A DNA stretch of 64,000 nt from Cupriavidus taiwanensis LMG 19424 (GTDB lineage: Bacteria > Pseudomonadota > Gammaproteobacteria > Burkholderiales > Burkholderiaceae), in the NCBI RefSeq assembly GCF_000069785.1, contig NC_010528.1, positions 558,001 through 622,000 on the forward strand, in the 5' to 3' direction. A program made the translations under genes and the position numbers. A model generated the notes under the pieces. The model made no database searches. It was not told the DNA's origin and worked only from the letters and a program-made list of their open reading frames with translations. Shown one piece after another: positions 63,778 to 64,000 of the stretch (its first letter is position 1; each line of letters begins with the position of its first letter).

Positions 63778-64000
63778 CGTGTTGCGTAGTGTTCGGGCTC
63801 GAATACCATCCCGGTGATGGCGCGGTCGCGATCCGGTTCGCCCAGCCACGTGGACCAGCCAAGGCGCTCCTGCGAGCCCAGCACCGCGGGGGGCGCCGCG
63901 TCCGGCATTACCTGCAGCTCGGCGTCCCAGACGAACTCGAAACCAACGAAGGCGCGCACCCATTCGATGAGCGTCGGAAGATCCCTGCCGTCGGGCGTAA
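63774..64000 (-). CDS. tssG: Type VI secretion baseplate protein TssG (partial, C-terminal)
   Basis: Only the last 74 codons lie in the window. The fragment contains FVGFEFVWDAELQVMPDAAP and LGSQERLGWSTWLGEPDRDR, the signature C-terminus of TssG (ImpH/VasB): a W-D-L pattern followed by RLGW-TWLG. The gene continues rightward off the window, indicating a leftward T6SS cluster. Confidence 0.85.
   Translation of the reverse strand, partial: TPDGRDLPTLIEWVRAFVGFEFVWDAELQVMPDAAPPAVLGSQERLGWSTWLGEPDRDRAITGMVFEPEHYATR

Overview
The window is GC-rich (about two thirds G+C), densely packed and colinear with housekeeping gene order typical of Burkholderiaceae. The intact NAD-dependent molybdenum formate dehydrogenase operon fdsGBACD, with the Mo-ligand cysteine at FdsA residue 378, several Bug-type solute receptors, Gram-negative porins and the lpxK/kdsB/adk block point to a Cupriavidus (C. 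necator/C. taiwanensis-like) main chromosome. This is inferred from gene content only. I saw no rRNA, tRNA, CRISPR array, transposase or prophage.

Layout. 1-4741: RND efflux genes (mdtB partial, mdtA) divergent from an OmpR/EnvZ-type two-component system. 4882-7539: ogt-xerD-ybaK-plsY. 7643-13789: a Bug receptor, a chalcone-isomerase-like protein with a 12-bp minisatellite in its leader, an AEC transporter, queG, tsaE and a Tat-type amidase amiC. 13865-18466: an SBF-like transporter/LysR pair, a methyltransferase/MmyB-like regulator pair and an SDR. 18659-23030: adk, kdsB, Trm112-like, lpxK, exbD, exbB (cell envelope). 23031-24114: a 1.1-kb stretch without a convincing long gene. It holds three copies of a 46-bp module with identical internal spacing made of DnaA-box-like 9-mers, plus a consensus DnaA box and an AT-rich segment. 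This is the most unusual non-coding structure here. 24115-26282: xseA and sodB.

26755-32214: a catabolic-looking run (porin, Bug receptor, exported amidohydrolase, small tautomerase-fold protein, porin). 32269-35596: LysR, a LacI regulator and an oxidoreductase, with two copies of a LacI-type palindrome and a 124-bp nested-palindrome element. 35604-37356: an SDR remnant, two small proteins and a UdgX-type uracil-DNA glycosylase. 37576-40278: an ABC exporter fused to a degenerate histidine-kinase ATPase-like domain and a receiver domain.

40300-52899: a bidirectional 12-gene glycan cluster. The leftward arm is a GT4-type transferase, UDP-glucuronate decarboxylase, PIG-L deacetylase and GT2. 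The rightward arm is a GlcG-like protein, SDR, GmhB-like phosphatase, GT9, carbamoyltransferase, GT2, GT9 and GT4-type. Together these suggest a carbamoylated, heptose- and xylose-containing surface glycan or glycolipid that I cannot match to a described pathway. 52916-54842: a hypothetical protein, a serine-recombinase-like protein lacking its catalytic residues, and a hemerythrin. 54980-62699: ferredoxin, FdsR-like regulator and fdsGBACD. 62716-64000: the start of a leftward type VI secretion cluster (tssA, tssG partial).
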